Assembly: GCF_036711975.1 (NCBI RefSeq) | Contig: NC_091971.1 | Location: forward strand, 2,487,501 to 2,551,500 | Length of the DNA: 64,000 nt | From: Onthophagus taurus | Taxonomy: Eukaryota > Arthropoda > Insecta > Coleoptera > Scarabaeidae | Reading direction: 5' to 3' | Part shown: positions 11,019-24,189 of the stretch, in pieces | Layout of the letters: the number at the start of each line of letters is the position of its first letter | Position numbering within the stretch: the first letter of the stretch is position 1 | Position numbers and translations under genes: made by a program | Notes under the pieces: generated by a model | Told to the model about the DNA's origin: nothing | Database searches by the model: none | Seen by the model: only the letters and a program-made list of their open reading frames with translations

Positions 11019-11771
11019 TCATGCTTGTGAAAATATTTGTAATTTTCTCCCCCATTTTGGTTCAAAAATTTCATTAATTTTAATGAAATTTAGTTGTAAT
11101 AAAGTTTCCTCAATTTTCTCTTCTACTTGGTGACGAATTTTAAGTTTTTCGTATCTTGGAAAAGTCTCATTTGATTTTTTCATCCTTCTTATGGCAGTTT
11201 TGTAACATTTCCATGGTTGTGGTTCAATAACAATCATTTTTGATATTTCACATATGCTTTTAATGAAATGAATCAATCCTTCATCTCCATTATTTAAATG
11301 AATCCACATTGTTATCGAAAAACAAAAAGTTACATCAAATTTATTTTTATCTTTTAAATAATTTTTTAGTATTTCTACTCTTTCTGAATCATTTGTAAAA
11401 TCTAAACGGGTAAATGTTATATTCTCATTTATATTGTTAACTTGTGCTCGTTTTATTAAAATGGGGTCTAAATCTACACCGAGAATTTTGATGGTTTTAT
11501 GTAATTCTGTAAAATATTTATGTAAAGCTATTGTGAGGTCCTAAAAATAATTTTAAGTACTTTAATACAGATGAGGATTCAAAACGATAATTTTTACCCC
11601 CGCATTACAACCAACATCCAAACAAACCATTTCATCGAAACTTTTCCAAGCATCACTTGGTAATAGATTTATTCTGGAATTGGGGGGATGAAATTGATAG
11701 TAATTTATGAAATTTCCATGTTTTACAGCTCCGGGATCATTTCCTTTAAAATTTAATTCATCCACGTTCAT
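11019..11771 (-). CDS. BCDIN3D: BCDIN3D, RNA 5'-monophosphate methyltransferase
   Basis: Homologue of BCDIN3D, a Bin3-type SAM-dependent methyltransferase that methylates RNA 5'-monophosphates (tRNA-His and pre-miRNAs in vertebrates). Two exons: 11598-11771 and 11019-11540, phase-0 intron of 57 bp, 231 aa in total. SAM motif I is CLDVGCNAGDLTIAL (residues 50-64), split by the intron after G58. Motif II is ILGVDLDPILIKRAQ. The Bin3 signature is FCFSITMWIHLNNGDEGL followed by VIEPQPWKCY. N-terminal GNFINYYQFHPPNSR is also a family block. Shorter than the human protein (292 aa) mainly at the C-terminus. Cytosolic action is expected from the family. Convergent with BAP18. Confidence 0.95.
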
Positions 11772-14009
11772 TATATGGAAGAAAAGTTGATTCTAACCTC
11801 AAAATATGACAGATTCCTATTTTAATCGGTAAATTAGTTCATATTAATACCAATAGATGGGGATATTAGGTATTTATTAAGATTTTTAGATTTGTATTTA
11901 TTTTAATGACTAATTATTGTATTTATTTAAGTAAAATCGTTATGATTCATAAGTCTATAAGGAAAAATAATTAAAAAAAGGATGTTTCAAAATTTGATGA
12001 TAATCCGGGTATGACTTAAACAAACTATGATGACATACGGGGACTAGCAAAAATTGATGACTTGAATGTAGGACAGATGGGGGAAACACGTGCGAAAAAT
12101 TACGTGCATCTGTTCGTGACAGGTTGGGGTCAGATGATTTTTGTTTCCTAAGAAAGCTTATTTAAGCCTCACCTGTTATTCACAATAAAAAAACAAATTT
12201 TTTTTTATACAATGTTAGTCAAAAGAATCGAAATATTAACTTCTTTTTAGATTTCCATAGTTTATGTGAGCTTTTGCAACAGAAAGACACGTACAATTAG
12301 AACATGCGGCGCTGTTTTCAGGCTTGGCTTGACATTTCGCACGGACATAATATCGTAATATACATTAGAAATTGGTTTGTGCGTAAGCGTATTGCAAAAG
12401 CGGCGTTGATTTTCAAAAAAGAAAGAGAAAAAAATTCTTTCTAAGCGCCCGGTAAGCGTATGTGTATAAAGGCGAGTTGCGGAGAGATCGAAGTCGAAGA
12501 GGTGAGGCAATCGGCCGACTTATTATGGAAATCGTTCGACTCCGGGAAAAATTCAAAACGGTTCGTTCGCCAACAGAAATGCCACACGACGTGGTCTGTG
12601 CGGCAGAATTAAAGTTGGCTTAGGTCAGCGAATCTGGGCCGCAACGCAGCATCATTGACAAGGTTGCAGTGCAATGAGGTCGGGGACACAGTATATCGTA
12701 TACGATTTTAATTTTGCTTTATTAAACATTATAATTTTCATTGAGGGCCTTTTAAATCGCATTCATTTTGCGTATTAATCCAAGTAGATTGTTACAAAAA
12801 ATTGGGTCAATTTATTTTGAAGGTGTTTCATCAAAAGATCCTTTTAAATCCACCATATCGAGTTCGACGCAACGCGTTTCATTGAGTCAGAAGTGTGTGC
12901 GGATCGGGACTTCTCCTCTTATGGTCCGTCTGGGTCGCTGTAAATGGACACGCGGCCACGGAGACCGTACGAACACGAAAACAGGTTATTTTCCCCCCAA
13001 CCCCTCGACGTCCACCGGCAACGACGTTCAACTCGGTAGCGAGAGATCCGAATTGCTATGCCCCGTTCGTTGTGGGGCGAATTCTACTTCCAAAGGGGGG
13101 AACACAAAAAGACCAGAAGCGCACGAGATTTTCAGGGTTTGAACGAACCGTGCACGTGTTCAGTTGGTTCTTCTTGATGCTCTTTGTTTTTTGACCTCTG
13201 CCGGAGCTAATTGAAGTAAACCAGGCGTGCGCGTCGAAGTGAAATTAATAACCTTTATAGAATTTCAATCTGATATTGTATATACAGAGTGATTCAGATA
13301 AGTTTTCAAACTTACAATTAAATTATTATGACTCTGCTTGCTTATATTAGATGTTTAATATCACTTTAAGATTATTACAAAGTAATTTAGACTTTGTTAC
13401 ATAACCTCCATCCATACTAATAAGTTTTAGGTTGGTTTCATTTCTTCTTCTTAAAGTGCCATTCTGATTCCTGCATCACTCGCTTTTCCGTTCCGATTAT
13501 TCTATTATGTGCAGCGTTCTGTAATGGCCACGATAATTTTTTTCTAGCTTAAGTTTGATCTTGCTGATATTAATTTTGGTATCACTTCGAGTGTTGTCAA
13601 TTGTCAAAAGACGCGACTGTGTTTCGGAGTTTATTAAAACCCCAAGCTATGAAGCTGCGCAGAAAGTGAGTAGGTCATTCTCACACAGATAATGATGGGC
13701 CCTAGAAGGTTTCCAGAACTTGAAGCAACCCAACAGAATTCTACAGCGACAGAATGAAACATAAATAAAAATCCCCACCATGATGGAAAGATCATGACAG
13801 AATGTCAAGAAGGGCCAGAGGTCGTTTGGCTTCAAAATGGAATATGAGGAAGGATCGCCAAAGCAATTTTGTTCGAAAAACGAAGAAAACAACAGACTTA
13901 TATATACTTTCAATAGTATAGCTGTCCAAATCCATAAAGGACATGCCTATTCATTAAATGATTGCTACCCGTGCCTTAATCGTCAATGACAACCCATTTA
14001 AATTTTAAA
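11772..14009. other. Gene-poor intergenic stretch
   Basis: No convincing coding region. The first 60 bp contain AACCTCAAAATATGACAG next to the BCDIN3D start, a weak form of the ATAACCT/TGACA signal. Positions about 12540-13160 are distinctly GC-richer than the surroundings and give overlapping open frames of 99-124 codons in competing registers with no recognisable domain. TATACAGAGTGATTCAG at about 13278 looks like a transposon terminus, but no partner end was found. Confidence 0.5.
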
Positions 14010-14140
14010 TGGGGTTGGTTCTAGTTTTGCTCTAGCACTGTTACTAGAACTCATTCGGGTTTAGCCGTCTTGAGAGACGTGCGGCTAAACCCGATTATTT
14101 GTAGTTCTAGGGCTAGTGTTAGTTCTAGTTTTAGTTCTAG
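14010..14140 (+). repeat. CTAG palindromic repeat, single unit
   Basis: One unit with the core GGGTTTAGCCGTCTTGAGAG, then ACGTGCGGCTAAACCCGA, flanked by TTCTAGTTTTGCTCTAGC on the left and GTAGTTCTAGGGCTAGTG on the right. Confidence 0.85.
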
Positions 14141-16024
14141 CATCAAAACTATTCGAACTCCAAAACCCGACCTGTGGAGCAAGAAAACGATAAAACCCCA
14201 AACTAGAAATCAGAAAAACAAGAATGTTATAATACCAATAGAAATCCTATGAATTTGACATTGATAGATATAAAAAGAAACAAAGTGTAGGTAAATTGGA
14301 AACACCTACTTTTCTGACAAAGTAAAATCACCATGACGCATAAATTCGTAATCAAGTACACAATGCACCATAAGATCCTTCTTTAATCTAATAATAAGTT
14401 TCACTTATAACGATACAAAATCAAAATTGAATAAGCACTTATGCACGATTAAAAAGATGTATAAAAGGAAGAGATTGAAACATGAAATTGTTTTAGAGTC
14501 GGAAATTTTGTAACGTTCAAGGAGAACATTGACGTATGACCGTTTCAACAGCGAGTGTAAATTGAGCTGAAATAATTTGCATACATTGATAAATTATTTT
14601 AGGCGTTTATTCGTGTACACTGCAAGTATTTAGCAATATTGATATGAGTTATAACATGGAAAGTTACTAAATGAGTATATGTACATGTATGTTGAACGAC
14701 TACTAATTGTAGATGAATCATATTCTTGAAATATAAAAGTAAGATCACTTTTTCTTTAAAAAAAAAAAACGTAATCGAATTTAATCCACATAAAAGAGTC
14801 ACTCATTTAAATATAAATTCGTGACCGGTCTGGTCACTGAATATATTCGGTCTCTAAATATAGACCTTGGCGAAATTCGAACAAGATCGCAGTCACGTAC
14901 CTCGCGGATCTCGGTCATAGGCGTGCGTGCGCCATCGAGAGAGGCAAACGCGAGCGCGCGCGCCTCTGACCCTGGGGCCAACCTTGCGAGAAGCCGGCGC
15001 AAAATGACCACGACGCCGTCGTCGTCGTTGAAATAAGAAAAAAAAACGCGTTCCGCGACGTCCACAATGGTCATTTATTGTGGGAGGGGAAACCCCCGTT
15101 GCGTCCCTCTCGGTGTATGCCCCCATAGCGGATGCTTATTGAATCGTTTACGAGTTTTCTCGGGAGGGAGAGAAGAACCGGTCACTTTTAAAGTCGCGGG
15201 GATAAATAAAGTTTATAGGTATGCTCACGGACCCCGTAATTGGGCGCCGCCTCGTCCTACGTGTATGAGGCACAAAGGGCATTTTGCCTGAACAATCCTC
15301 TTGAGTAGCTCGATTGTAAGTGGAAACGTGGGCGAAATGGATAACTGATGAACGTATTATGCTGAAAGGATTTTGTTGGATGTATGTGTTATCTATGGAT
15401 GATTTTGTACTTAATAAAAGTTTTTCTTACTACATTAGCTAAGTAAGAATTATTTAATCTTCCTTCTAAGAAGCTTTCTTTAAAAGCTATTACAAAACCT
15501 TTTAAAAAAATGAAGAAAAATAAATAACGTTACGCGTCCATAACTCTCGAGAAAGAGTTAAGAGTCCAAGACGTTCGGCCAACAATAAACTGTGAGAGCA
15601 ATTTGAATACCTCACTGGTCTTAATGCAAAATGTATTCGCGCGGTTCAAGTCGTTTTAACGACCGAAAGATAGCTAAGAGTCAAAAAAGAATGCCGCACC
15701 CTATAAAGAAAAGGACGCGGCCATCTGCCGCAGACGCCACAAGCGATTAACGCCCCGTTAATGGGGCTTTTACGACGCGTTAGTTTTGCAAAAAAAATCG
15801 CCTCCTCATTGATAAAGCAAAAAAAAATTAATTTTTCGATAAAATAAAAACTCTCTCGCTCCTTTGTTGCGTTATCTGCGCGTTATACAATCGATAATTG
15901 CATTGTATTTAGAAAAGATCACCTTGGATCTGATAGCGGATCGTTTCTTTATTGAATTTGCCAACAATACAATACTACCTGACTCTCTGATCTTGCTTAA
16001 TTCCTTATGTAATGTCGCAGTAAG
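14141..16024. other. Intergenic with a GC-rich island
   Basis: No gene recognised. Positions about 14820-15290 are GC-rich (runs such as GCGAGCGCGCGCGCCTC and CGACGCCGTCGTCGTCG) and give open frames on both strands, the usual sign of composition rather than coding. The remainder is AT-rich. Confidence 0.5.
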
Positions 16025-17105
16025 ATTTCGTATTTCATTTTAAGTAATCTTAATAATCTTATAATCTTCTTAAAAATAAAAAAATTTTAATGTCAACGAC
16101 AACATTCCATACATTTTTATTTTTTTAAACAAAAACGAAATCGAGGAAAACACGTTTTGTATTTTCTAAGGTGCTACTACAAGTTTTAAGTTTTGTTGGT
16201 CTCTTTGTTTTGATAAACTTAAATAGTTGAAAGGAAGATATAATGAAGAAGATATTGAGTTATATCTAGTTATATTATTAATAGATATCTAGTTTTAGGT
16301 CTAGTGTTAGTTTTGATGCTAGAACTAAAACTAGAACTAGACCTAGAACTAGAAACATTCGGATTTAGCCAGCTTGAGAGACGTGCGGCTAAACCCGAAT
16401 GTTTCTAGTTCTTGGTCTAGTGTTAGTTTTGGTGCAGGAACTAAAACTAACACTGAATCACAATTACAACTAGAACTAAAACTCGAAACATTTGGGTTTT
16501 GCTGCACGTCTCTAAAGACGGCTAAACCCGAACTCTTCACCTCTTCTTTCTAATATTCAGAAGGCGCTTTGATGTTTTTTTATTTGGGCAGCAGTGTTCT
16601 TGACCCCATTTATGCTTTGTTTTTTTTTTCGCTTCAGTAATTAACTTCTGTTTTTCTCTTTAGTTCTATGGTGAGGTGGAAGATCACATATTGAACCTCA
16701 TCATAAGTTTGATCATCGCAGATATTTATTTTAAGTATTTTGTTCTTATATTTGTATTTTTTTTGTATACATCTGATTATCAATAAACCATTATTAGTAT
16801 TATCAAACCCGAATGTTTCTAGTTCTAGGTCTAGTGTTAGTTTTGGTGGAAGAACTAAAACTAGAATTTCGTATTTCATTCTAAGTAATCTTAATAATCT
16901 TATAATCTTCTTAAAAATACAAAAAATTTTAATGTCAACGACAACATTCCGTACATTTTTATTTTTTTAAACAAAGACGAAAACGAGGAGAACACATTTT
17001 TTATTTTCTAAGGTGCTACTACAAGTTTTAAGTTTTGTTGGTCTCTTTGTTTTGATAAACTCGAATAGTTGAAAGGAAGATATAACGAAGAAGATATTGA
17101 GTTAT
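16025..17105. repeat. 240-bp direct duplication flanking CTAG repeats
   Basis: A 240-bp sequence at 16025-16264 (ATTTCGTATTTCATTTTAAG to GATATTGAGTTAT) recurs at 16866-17105 with only scattered mismatches. CTAG-family units occupy 16285-16540 (two hairpin cores, one in each orientation) and 16805-16865. The second 240-bp copy starts immediately after ACTAGA of a CTAG arm, so the junction coincides with the repeat edge. Between 16541 and 16804 is unique AT-rich sequence. Confidence 0.85.
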
Positions 17106-20100
17106 TTTTAGTTCCGTCTAGAATACCAAACAGGTTGCGTAACTTTGAAAGCCCGAAATAAAAACGACAACAAAGAAAAAGTAAAAATAAAAAAACAATT
17201 TGTTCAATAAAGCAAAATTAGTTATATCTGTTATCATCGAAGGTTATTAATGAACCTTCATAAAAAAATCTAATCATTTCATTGTTACGCAGTAACAATA
17301 ACACATAATACTTAGTAAAAGCGCCGAAAATTACGATGTGACGCAGAACAATACGTGGCCGGAGAGATAAGTTTGCCGAAAAATTCGGATCAGCAGCATG
17401 TGGCGCGATTGCTTAATTTCAAAGTATGTGTGGATACACGCAAAAACTGAGATAAAAGAGGAAATTTGGCAATAGAATTTTTGCTATCGTTCGGGTATAC
17501 TCGAAGTTTAATCGGCCAGCCAGCCAATTTCGACATCGTAGGCTAAGTAATTCCCAAACAACGTCTGTTGACATAACACTTCATTTTCGAAAGCGCAAAA
17601 TCAACTCATAACTTGCAATTTATTAAATTGCGCAAAATAAAAATTTTACTAAAATCTGCATACAAAAATAAAATTGTAATTTTTGATTTAATACATAATT
17701 AATTTTCGTAGCAGGTTGGGATGATGTTAATGAGGAGTAGCGGAAATACACCATTGCATATTTATTGAAAAATCTTGCCCCGATTATTTACAAACTTCAA
17801 GGTGATTTTAATGTGACGATGTAAATACCGCTACCATCTAGTGTCGAAGAGATGCTGTAATAAGCATATGGCGTTTATCTAAAAATATAACCAAATATTT
17901 GTTCTAATGTTAGAATTAAAAGTAACGAATCGATTTTGAGGCGCAAATCTTTAGCAAAAAATGTATTAATATACGCATATGTATTAAATCGAATAGATAA
18001 AAGTGGAATTTATTAATATTGCCTTTGACTTAATGGAAATGCAAGAATTAATTCCGGAATTTACTGAAGTAATTTAATTTCTCTTTAATTAATATTTTGT
18101 CATTTAATTAAAACTAGTGTGTCTAGTTTTGTGTCAATTGAACATGCACCTGCCTTAATTGCCGTAATGATTACATTAAAGTGTATTCATTTCAAACAGA
18201 AGATATAAGAACGTAACGCCAGATGGTAAACCTGACAATATTTTCGCGCCTCGGTCATTAGATGGCTACAATGGAAATCCATTATGACGCCATCACCATG
18301 GTTCAATGGTGAACCGACGACGACGTCTTGCAACCGAGAGAGCTTTTAAAACCTGCCCGAGCAACGTCTTTTCATAACTTTTCCTGAAGAAACGGCGGAT
18401 CCATAACGAATTCATTAACTTAGAAGAACATAAAAGATCCTGGACAAGACTTTTTGTTCTCCTACCACAATATGTTTTATTGTATACGCTTCATAAAGAT
18501 ATAATCGTTAAAAAGATTTTTTTTGTATGTTTATGTGAACTTGTTGAGAGGAATGTTGAAAAATTAATTTCTTAGGTGTATATTGACGCTAAGAATTAAC
18601 ATAAATTGTAAATCTATACATGTACTCAATTAACATGGTTAAAGTAACATTTTCAAATTGGCAAATACTAGTCGTCGTCCGTTAATTGAATGTAAATTGG
18701 TGGTATACGGTTCAAGGTCGGCGAAACAACGTTATTTACAACATTCCCGGTAGAAGTTTTATGTTTTACTTCTATCTTGTTTTACGATTTCCATCATCGT
18801 AAAGTAGTTCAATATTAGCATCACGATATCTCGATAAGTTCATTGAAATTACCGCAAGAAAACCGAGCCACCGCTGTCGTTGTTGCGGCTAGTTTCGTAA
18901 TTCTCGGCATAAGAGGTTATTTATATATCGGAACAAAGGGTTTACGACCATTGTTGAAACCGCTGAAGCTGCTCATTGTTTTGTAGCGGTCGAGGGATAT
19001 AACACCGCAAGAACATTGACGGACCCGTAATCTCCTGTTTACAAATACGCAGTTGACACAATTTTGTTGTTTGTCGGCATTTATAATCATCTCTTTTGTC
19101 TCTTTAATACCAGAAAAAATATTCAAAGAATCAAGGCCAATTGTCATTCAATTGAAATTAAAATCAGGTCTTAACTGATTTCAACATTAAAACTGAAATC
19201 AAAATAACCGTCTCAAGATTATGTATTATTACAAAAATGAATACTAAGTAATCGAGATTGAGAATAATAAACAATTACATAAAATATTTCCCATACACAC
19301 ACTTAAAAGTAAAGTTCCTTCAGGTAGAACAAAGAAAAATCCGACCTAAACGACCTTATTTCAGTTGAATTGAACGCACCACTTGACTCTTTGAAAGCTT
19401 TATTTACTAATGGGGTTGATAATTGACATGTGAAAAGACGAATTGACGTTTCATGGGGTTGTTAATACCCCAATAAGTATCCTACAGCGCATGGGAAACT
19501 CACAGAGAAATGTATTTCAAGAAAAAAAAAATCTAAGCAAAAAAAGAACTTGTAATTTGATTTAAATTAAATTTTTTAATTTAAATTTTCTGACTATACC
19601 GATTTCATTCGGTTGTAATTCGGCGTAAAAATGTTCAACCTTGAACTCAAAGCGTCCTAACGCCAAAGTATGAACTTAGAATTTGGTTCGTTTCGGTTGG
19701 TTGCCTTCTTCCGCTATCACAGGTAGCGCGTTGTTGTGAGAAAGTAATGAACTCGCGTTGCTTCGCTTCCGCTTCTTCGTTGGTTGTAGAAGAACAGAAC
19801 TCGGACGGCGTTACGCCTTAGAGCTAGAGTAAAACCTTCTCTCATTATTATTAAATAGGTTTTTAAATGAAATTAACGACGAAGGCCGGGGAGAGATAAT
19901 AAATGTATACGTGTCGGCCATCGCGTGTTCGTCGTTGGTAACACTGCCATATCTGATGATGCCACTCACTTTGGTCATTATATGACAATATATCTAATCA
20001 AATCGACGAGAATTTTTTTTTAGCTGCGTATGCGAAACGGTTTTTATTCCGGTGAATTTCTTTGTTCCATCTTCTATTTTTGGATGCTATTGTGACCAGT

Positions 20101-20207
20101 ATTAAAATATTTTATTTGTTTCTTATCAGCGATAAAAATATTAACTGATTAAAAGAAAATTTGTTAAATTTTTGTTGTAGAAGAATTTTTAATTTAATTT
20201 TTGACCT
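17106..20207. other. Intergenic, nothing recognised
   Basis: AT-rich with short GC-richer patches near 18240-18360 and 19690-19960. No open frame with a known domain and no clear repeat. Confidence 0.5.
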
Positions 20208-21320
20208 AACCTGAATTAATTGTTTTAAAAAGTGTGCGTATTAAAAATTTCTAACAAATAAGTGATTAATTGTTACTAAAATTGATAAAAAAATGTTCTT
20301 TTTATAAAAATCCAAGGAAAAACACGAAATGGTTTTAAAAAATATGATTTCAATGCCAGTTACCAAAATTGCGATAAAAAAAGATAATCTAATCAAATAA
20401 TATCCAAAATCGAACGTTTTTAATAAATTAATGAAATAATTTTGATATACACTTTGTTTTTTCTATAACATCTGTCAAATTTTTATAAAGTTGGCAATGT
20501 TGACGTTTAAAGTCAATTTCTGTCAAAGTGACGTTTGAATTTTTATTATTCAAAAAGATTTAATTCAATTTTTATATTTATACACAAAGAATTGAAATAA
20601 ATATTTCTTAACGTCAACTATCTAGGTATTACAAATGTTATTAAAAATCAAAGAAACAATAAATTTAATTAGGTTCCGGGATAATACCAACAGAAACCCT
20701 AAAAATTTGACCTTGAAAAGTATTCCAGAAAAGATAAATTTAATAGGTACTATAAATAAAGTTTTCAGTTGTAACCTAAATTAGTTGTTTTAAAAAGTGT
20801 GCATATTAAAAATTTCTAATAAATAAATAATTAATTGTTACTAAAACTGATATGAAAATGTTCTCTTTATAAAAAATCCAAGCAAAAACACGAAATGGTA
20901 CTAAAAAATACGCAGATTCCAATGCCAGTTACCAAAATTACGATAAAAAAGCTAATCTAATCAAATAATATCCAAAATCGAACGTTTTTAATAAATTAAT
21001 GAAATAATTTTGATATACACTTTGTTTTTTCTATAACATCTGTCAAATTTTTATAAAGTTGGCAATGTTGACGTTTTGAAATCAATTTCTGTCAAAGTGA
21101 CGTTTGAATTTTTATTATTCAAAAAGGTTTAATTCAGTTTTTATATTTATACACAAAGAATTGAAATAAAATCAAATAAAAATTTCTTAACGTCAACTAT
21201 CAAGGTACTACAAATGTTATAAAAAATCAAAGAAACAATAAATTTAATAAGGATCCCGGATTATACCAACAGAAACCCCAAAAATTTGACCTTGAAAAGT
21301 ATTATAGAAAAAAATAAACT
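20208..21320 (+). repeat. Tandem duplication, offset 565 bp
   Basis: Two head-to-tail copies, about 20208-20750 and 20775-21320, from AACCTRAATTARTTGTTTTA through CCTTGAAAAGTATT. They differ by scattered substitutions and small indels. Each copy includes TTGGCAATGTTGACGTTT and TCTGTCAAAGTGACGTTTGA, related to the recurrent TGACGTTT motif. No coding capacity seen. A CTAG-family unit follows at 21328. Confidence 0.85.
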
Positions 21321-21327
21321 GTAATAT

Positions 21328-21450
21328 ACTCGGCTAAACCCGATATTTCTAGTTCTAGGTCTAGTGTTAGTTCTACTTTTAATTGTGATTCAGTGCTATG
21401 TTGCTGTATATTTTTATTGAACTAACAATAGACCTAGAACTAGAAACTTT
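21328..21450. repeat. CTAG palindromic repeat, partial units
   Basis: CGGCTAAACCCGATATTTCT followed by AGTTCTAGGTCTAGTGTTAG, then the recurrent end segment GTGATTCAGTGCTATGTTG and TATATTTTTATTGAACTAAC, then a second arm AGACCTAGAACTAGAAAC. It begins within a few bases of the end of the 565-bp tandem duplication. Confidence 0.8.
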
Positions 21451-24009
21451 CGCAACATCCTTCGACAATCTATACAGATTTTCCTTTCTGGAGTGAGATG
21501 ATTTTGTGCTGCAATCTCTCTAAGCCTTACGTGTTTGTACTTGATGTTATAATAACTGCGAAGTTGTCTTGTTAAAAATATAGTATCCCAGATATAGATC
21601 TGACACATTTTTATTGACTAAAATAAAGCAACCATCGATACATTTTTTTTTTTTATAAAATTCTATATTTATTGTTAAAAAATATTTTCGCGATGACTCA
21701 AAGATGTTAAAAACAACCTCCACCAAACCAAATACGTTCGACTACAATAATTTAAACGCCCAATGTAGATCTGATACGGAGGTAAACAACCAGGTTGACT
21801 ATTATTTCTCTCCTTTAAGACGAAACGTTTACCATTAAATTATCCCCGATTGAAGGCGTTGAACGGTTGCAACGTTCTCGTTTTGCACAACCTCACTTTG
21901 CCGGTGTTCTTATACGAACCAGTTAAATTAAGAGGAGATTTTTATTTCATGTACGCAAAGCGAACCGATTGACCAGGTTGATATTCTAATGCGGACTATT
22001 TATTTAATGTTATCGTTAAAATAAATCGTCGAACTACTCGAACGGTCGATCTACCTCATAAATATTAATCAAAAAGCGAAACCAGGTGACGTGCATCGCC
22101 GATTCGCCACATCTCGTATCATTATCTTTTTTTAGTCGCGCAATTAGCGAAATCCGCAATACAATGTCCCATTGTTTCGTCGTTAAATGATGATGTTACA
22201 TTTCTTAACGATACAAAAAAAAATACTACCCAATAAAAAGAAGGTGAACCATAAAAATACCGATTTTACGTCGTTTTTATGTTCAAAACGGCCGGTGTTT
22301 TTGATGCTACAAAGCTAAAAGACCGGTAGCCGGCTTCTACTATTCTTTGTCCTTTTTTTTTTGAAAGACCGAGTCTCTCTTCGTGTATGGATTAGGATGT
22401 GTGGGCATAAATCTGGTTAAAGTAGACAAAAGGTGCACGTGCACTACAGGTAAATGTTTCCAAACCAGGTGTCGAAATTATTCAAGAAAAATAATCAATT
22501 CTTCATTTAGATATAAATAAATTAAGATCTTAATTTTAACTAGAAATCTATTCAACATCATAGCTCTAAATATGGCTTAATAGATTTTTAATTATTACAC
22601 ATTAACTTCCTTTCTTGGATTTACCAATATCCAATATACAATTAACCAACCTCATAAAGTATTAAGCAGTTTAAATCATCATTGAATTAACTTCCAGATA
22701 AATCTATCTCATTGAATTAAATTAATTGATCTTTTCACGTTGTGTATTTTATTAATTTTACCTTCCAAGAACAATTCAATCCGGCAACGGAACTTTATCC
22801 TAGTCACGATGATAGTGACATTTACCATTGCACAATTAACGTATAGAATAAAATATTCTCATAAACTCGTTATTAGTCACGTCACGAGGTTGGATCGCGT
22901 TTGATTTGAAAGAATGCAATTTCAGCACGTTTCATAAAGTTATGTTATAAAAAATTCAATTTAAAGCTACTGAAATAACTGAATATATACGTTAGAAAAT
23001 TAAAACCGTGAGAAAAACCTACTTCTTAGATTCTACATCTTAAAGATGCATTCAGGTGTTCAATGAAGGGTTTCGTATATCAAAAGGATTTATTTTATTA
23101 TTTTTTTTTTTGGAGTGGGTGTATTTGAGCACCCCCAAAAAAATTTCGAAATAAATTAATCGCTATGAAATATAAATTACGTGACAAGCATGAATAAATA
23201 TTGTGCAATGTGTATTTGAAAAATAAAATTGCAAATCATTGTTGAAATATTCTGAAACCAGCTTACATAAGTAATCAAGTTTAAAAAAGGCGATTAGATG
23301 AAAACTTTTTTCATAAGATGTGTCTAAATCCTGATGAATAAGGAAACGAAAAATACGTTTCGTAACGCTTTTAACAATCGTTTTTATCCAGCGTGATGTA
23401 TTATGGCGCAATCGAATAAGGATTATCGTATGGTGCGTGACGTTTTACAAATATACACAGAATGTGTTGTTCTCCCATTGCATGCCGTTTAACACGTTTT
23501 TAAACTCTATCTAATAAAAAGTTACTTAACACGTTCTGTGATGAAATAATAAGTCCACTTACGGAGATAAATCCTTGTTTATATGATGAATTTTTTTTTT
23601 TTTTTAATTTATTTTTATTTTTATAATAAATATTCTCACCCTTAAAAGTTATTTTGGTTTTGTCGACAACCTTCTATAACCACACCTGATTTTTATACGA
23701 AAGAATGGAGGGAAATGTAGGGTAGAAAACCGAGGGGTTCTCGGTGAATATGTATTTTTAACACCGTGCACTGTGCACGATCATTTTTATGCAAAATTCT
23801 TTCGTCGGGGTCACCAGACCAGAGGAATGTAGGTCAATAAAATTCGATTCTCAGTCGCGTCTTATGCTAATCTTTTTTACAGTCGAAAGGGTTCATACCC
23901 CAACCCTTTTAAAATTGGATGGTGAAAAATTATTTGATGGGAAACTAAATTTTTAAGATGAAACTCAAAAAGAATGTAAATACAGTAAGCATACAACAAT
24001 ATAACGCGG
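21451..24009. other. Intergenic, nothing recognised
   Basis: AT-rich with T-runs near 23100 and 23590. Short open frames only. No repeat matching other parts of the window was seen. Confidence 0.5.
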
Positions 24010-24188
24010 AATAATAACTAAAACTAGAATTTACATTAGTTATTATAGAACATTAATACATTAGTTCTAGTTTTGGTTGAATAAAAACAATCTAGCAGTG
24101 ATTAACAAGTAAAACTAGAACTAACACTAGACCTAGAACTAGAAAGTTTCGGGTTTAGACATGCGTCTGAAGACGGCTAAAGTAGGTT
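24010..24188. repeat. CTAG palindromic repeat at left edge of inverted duplication
   Basis: Contains the end segment ACAATCTAGCAGTGATTAAC, the arm ACTAGACCTAGAACTAGAAA and the core GGGTTTAGACATGCGTCTGA then AGACGGCTAAA. It is cut off after GGCTAAA, where the inverted-duplication arm (TAGGTTGTTATACATACC) begins. Confidence 0.8.
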
Positions 24189-24189
24189 G

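Noticed and set aside
12768-13194. Overlapping frames of 124 and 99 codons
   Set aside because: Both lie in a GC-rich patch, in competing registers, with no recognisable domain or splice structure.
14799-15126. Frames of 91 and 77 codons opposite a 71-codon frame
   Set aside because: GC-rich island with all strands open; Arg- and Ala-rich peptides without domain structure.
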